From assembly GCF_003466125.1 (NCBI RefSeq), contig NZ_QSOC01000002.1, forward strand, positions 62,001 through 126,000: a stretch of DNA of 64,000 nucleotides, written 5' to 3'. The notes under the pieces were generated by a model that made no database searches, had not been told where the DNA came from, and saw only the letters and a program-made list of their open reading frames with translations. This DNA is from Collinsella sp. TM10-22 (lineage in GTDB: Bacteria > Actinomycetota > Coriobacteriia > Coriobacteriales > Coriobacteriaceae). Shown here piece after piece: positions 61,876 to 64,000 of the stretch (positions within the stretch are counted from its first letter, which is position 1; each line of letters opens with the position of its first letter). The position numbers and the translations under genes are program-made.

Positions 61876-63092
61876 TAACAAATGAGCATCGCGTCGCCAA
61901 AGCTGAAGAAGCGGTAACGCTCCTCGATGGCGGCGGCGTAGGCATCCATGATCTGGTCGCGGGAGGCAAGCGCGCTCACGAGCATCATGAGCGTAGAGCG
62001 CGGCACGTGGAAGTTCGTGATCAGCGCGTCGACCACGTGATAGGTCGAGCCGGGCATGAGGTAGAGCTGCGTCGTCGCATTCTCGCGCACCACGATGTCA
62101 CCGCGGCCGAGCGTGTCGGCGCCGTCCTCGCGGCCTTCAAAATAGCGCGCCGTCACAGCCGGATCGAACACCGGGGCATCCGCATCAAAGGCGCTTTCGA
62201 GCGAACGCACTGCGGTGGTGCCGACGGCAATCACACGATGACCCTCGGCCTTGGCCTTGTGCACGGCGTCGACAACCTCCTGCGACACGTGGTAGCGCTC
62301 GGTGTGCATGACGTGCTGCGTGGGGTCGTCCTCCTCCACCAGACGGAAGGTATCGATGCCCACCTCGAGCTCGACAGCGGCGAACTTCGCACCCTTGGCC
62401 TCGATAGCAGCCATGAGCTCGGGGGTAAAGTGCAGGCCCGCCGTGGGGGCGGCAGCCGAGTGCTCCTCCTTCATGGCATAGACGGTCTGGTACTTCTCGG
62501 GATCGCCCTCGTAATCGGTAATGTAGGGCGGCAGCGGCACGTGGCCGGCAGCATGGATGGCCTCGTCGAGCGTGCGCGGGTCGCCGGCGGCATTGCAACC
62601 GGCCGGCTCAAATCGCACCAGGCGTCCGCCGCGGCTATCGGTAACAAAGTCGACGACCTCAGCCGTCAGCACCACGGGAGCCCCCTCGGGCGCATGGGCG
62701 CCACCGGCACGATACTCAATCTGAGCGCCGGGCTTCAGACGCTTGCCAGGCTTAACCAGGCACTCCCACACGTGACCCAGTGGATCCACGTCCTCGCGGC
62801 GCTTAAGCAGCAGCGTCTCGACCACGCCGCCCGAGCCCGCCTTGCGACCGATCAGACGGGCCGGCATCACGCGCGTCTGATTGATGACGAGTACGTCGCC
62901 CGGCTCGATATAGTCGATGATGTCACGGAAGATACGGTGCTCAACGGTACCGCCGTGCTCCAGCGGCGTTCCCGCCTCAGATCCCTTGCGATTCACCACC
63001 AGCAGGCGGCAGGAGTCACGCGGCTCGGCAGGAGCCTGGGCGATGAGCTCTTCGGGCAGGTTATAGTCAAAATCATCAGTACGCATAGACAC
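61875..63092 (-). CDS. queA: S-adenosylmethionine:tRNA ribosyltransferase-isomerase
   Basis: A 405-residue enzyme: FDYNLPEELIAQAPAEPRDS at the start, VLVINQTRVMPARLIGRK, HVPLPPYITDYEGDPEKYQT, and the substrate loop SAAAPTAGLHFTPELMAAIE. It moves ribose from AdoMet to 7-aminomethyl-deazaguanine in tRNA, giving epoxyqueuosine. Start GTG 63092, eight bases after AAGGAG; an ATG two codons later is possible. queH, the next step, lies 67 bases upstream on the same strand. Confidence 0.96.
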   Translation of the reverse strand: MSMRTDDFDYNLPEELIAQAPAEPRDSCRLLVVNRKGSEAGTPLEHGGTVEHRIFRDIIDYIEPGDVLVINQTRVMPARLIGRKAGSGGVVETLLLKRREDVDPLGHVWECLVKPGKRLKPGAQIEYRAGGAHAPEGAPVVLTAEVVDFVTDSRGGRLVRFEPAGCNAAGDPRTLDEAIHAAGHVPLPPYITDYEGDPEKYQTVYAMKEEHSAAAPTAGLHFTPELMAAIEAKGAKFAAVELEVGIDTFRLVEEDDPTQHVMHTERYHVSQEVVDAVHKAKAEGHRVIAVGTTAVRSLESAFDADAPVFDPAVTARYFEGREDGADTLGRGDIVVRENATTQLYLMPGSTYHVVDALITNFHVPRSTLMMLVSALASRDQIMDAYAAAIEERYRFFSFGDAMLIC

Positions 63093-63159
63093 GTCGGATT
63101 CTCCTTATATAGCTAAAGTCCGCTCTACATCCTAGCAGGCTGCCAGCTCAAAAGAACTA

Positions 63160-63732
63160 CTATTTGGAAGCTTTGCGCTCGTCACGGATGCGGGCGCGGT
63201 CCATGGCCGCCTCGACGGCCGAAAAGCGGCAGCCACAGTAGTTCTGCCGATACATGCCCAGCTCGCGCGAACGACGCGTGGCCTCGGGATAATACGGGCG
63301 AAAATCGCGAATCACCGGCGTGAGCCCGCGGGCGGCAGCCAGGCGCTCGAGCACATCATTGCACGTTTCGAACAGCTGATAGGGCGAGACAGCGAGCGTC
63401 GTGCCTACATATTCAAACCCGCGCTCCTGAGCCACACGGCATGCCTCGGCCAGGCGTAGGGCATAGCACGTGCGACAGCGACGGGGCCGATCGGCGCCCA
63501 GCGGGGCCACGCCGGCCTCCCAGCGCTCACGGTCCTCTCCGGCCTCGATAAGCTCGATGTCGCCGTCGGCACACCACCGGCGCAGCTCGTCCAGACGCCG
63601 CCGCCATTCATCGTGCGGCTGAATATTGGGGTTAGTCCAGCAGATCGTGGGCTCAAACCCCTCCTCGCGCAGCAGGCGAACCGGCTCAAGCGAGCACGGC
63701 GCGCAGCAAGCATGCAGCAACAACGGCTTCAT
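63160..63732 (-). CDS. queH: Epoxyqueuosine reductase QueH (DUF208)
   Basis: About 190 residues from ATG 63732 (MKPLLLHACCAPCSLEPVRL), preceded by GGAGGAG. The cysteines of the family are present: HACCAPC near the start, RCRTCYALRL in the middle, and YRQNYCGCRFS near the end, which bind an iron-sulfur cluster and form the redox pair. It reduces epoxyqueuosine to queuosine in tRNA, replacing QueG. A longer frame to 63996 is not family sequence. Confidence 0.93.
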   Translation of the reverse strand: MKPLLLHACCAPCSLEPVRLLREEGFEPTICWTNPNIQPHDEWRRRLDELRRWCADGDIELIEAGEDRERWEAGVAPLGADRPRRCRTCYALRLAEACRVAQERGFEYVGTTLAVSPYQLFETCNDVLERLAAARGLTPVIRDFRPYYPEATRRSRELGMYRQNYCGCRFSAVEAAMDRARIRDERKASK

Positions 63733-63759
63733 GGACATCTCCTCCCAATCTTTGCCCAG

Positions 63760-63867
63760 GTAGTCTTTTTGGGACGGGGCAATTTTGACTACTTTTGATG
63801 TAAAGCAGTTCCAAATACCCGCATCAACAGGAAAGTAGTCAAAATAGCCCCGTCCCAAAAAGACTAC
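63760..63867. repeat. Paired hairpin element with GTAGTC heads (33-nt arms)
   Basis: The left arm 63760-63792 and right arm 63835-63867 are complementary at 32 of 33 positions. Each arm is itself a hairpin with ends GTAGTC and GACTAC and a core TTTTTGGGACGGGG. The element overlaps the stop codon of the gene entering from the right. Confidence 0.85.
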
Positions 63868-64000
63868 TTTGCGAAAAAGCGTACGCCAAAGGACGTGTCC
63901 TCGCAGGCGGCAATGCGGCGGTCGCGCAAAATGGTCCACACGTAATACCAGTCGCCCACACAGCCCGACAAATGCAGGCCAGCCGCCAGGTAGCACAGCA
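63864..64000 (-). CDS. C-terminal fragment of an unidentified protein, possibly DUF3267-like (partial)
   Basis: The minus strand reads from the window edge to a TAG at 63864-63866, about 45 residues including LHLSGCVGDWYYVWTILRD and the end EDTSFGVRFFAK. The SGC-GDW pattern resembles the C-terminus of DUF3267 membrane proteins (zincin-like peptidases), but the visible part is too short to be sure. Its stop lies inside the hairpin element. Confidence 0.5.
   Translation of the reverse strand, partial: LCYLAAGLHLSGCVGDWYYVWTILRDRRIAACEDTSFGVRFFAK

Noticed and set aside
1..64000. CRISPR arrays, tRNA or rRNA genes, prophage or insertion sequences
   Set aside because: No regularly spaced repeats, no tRNA-like cloverleaf with a T-arm sequence, and no transposase or phage structural protein was recognised on reading the window.

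Overview
The window is a stretch of chromosome from a high-GC, gut-type Actinobacterium of the class Coriobacteriia, most like Collinsella. This rests on composition, protein style (acidic, alanine-rich, many GTG/TTG starts), strong AGGAG ribosome binding sites, and several families of short hairpin repeats between genes. No rRNA, tRNA, CRISPR array, transposase or prophage was seen, so the species call is inference.

Layout. 1-5.8 kb: partial lactate permease, flippase-like protein, metallophosphoesterase, and a K+/H+ antiporter whose frame is broken at a run of ten C. 5.9-7.2 kb: a DUF3800 gene surrounded by three copies of a small two-hairpin RNA-like element with promoter and terminator. 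7.3-23.5 kb: a complete type 1 BREX anti-phage operon on the minus strand (brxA, brxB, brxC, pglX, pglZ, brxL). In it pglX is split in two by an AT-rich gene with a HEPN-RNase motif, brxA carries a G9 tract near its start, and two unrecognised genes follow brxL. 23.8-35.7 kb: housekeeping genes (serC, serA, M20 peptidase, two histidine phosphatases, nitroreductase, DUF308 and DUF188 proteins, a metal exporter, an exonuclease) plus one gene of a nuclease-like family. 36.2-41.4 kb: a second member of that family between two inverted-repeat elements, then a metal-responsive ArsR / HMA protein / P1B-ATPase unit with clear operators, a strikingly palindromic noncoding region, and a DtxR-type regulator. 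41.5-51.7 kb: HAD hydrolase, ABC-F ATPase, the pstSCAB phosphate importer, a dipeptidase, a HAD phosphatase and a DegV protein. 52-56 kb: a MITE-like element, a TOTE-type primase-helicase and a YafQ/DinJ toxin-antitoxin pair. 56-64 kb: a LOG-family protein, tgt, an SDR oxidoreductase, a tail-anchored coiled-coil protein, queA, queH and a partial gene.

How the genes work together. BREX (DNA methylation plus phage exclusion), the inserted HEPN gene, DUF3800, the two nuclease-like proteins, the TOTE protein and the toxin-antitoxin pair make this a defence-rich region scattered among housekeeping genes. tgt, queA and queH are three steps of queuosine tRNA modification. serC and serA are two steps of serine synthesis. 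pstSCAB is a phosphate uptake operon, and the ArsR-HMA-ATPase unit is a self-regulated zinc/cadmium-type efflux system.

The most unusual signals are the HEPN gene inside pglX, the homopolymer tracts in brxA and the antiporter, the DUF3800-linked RNA elements, a multi-stem element placed directly after stop codons, and a superfamily of GTAG-headed paired hairpins.
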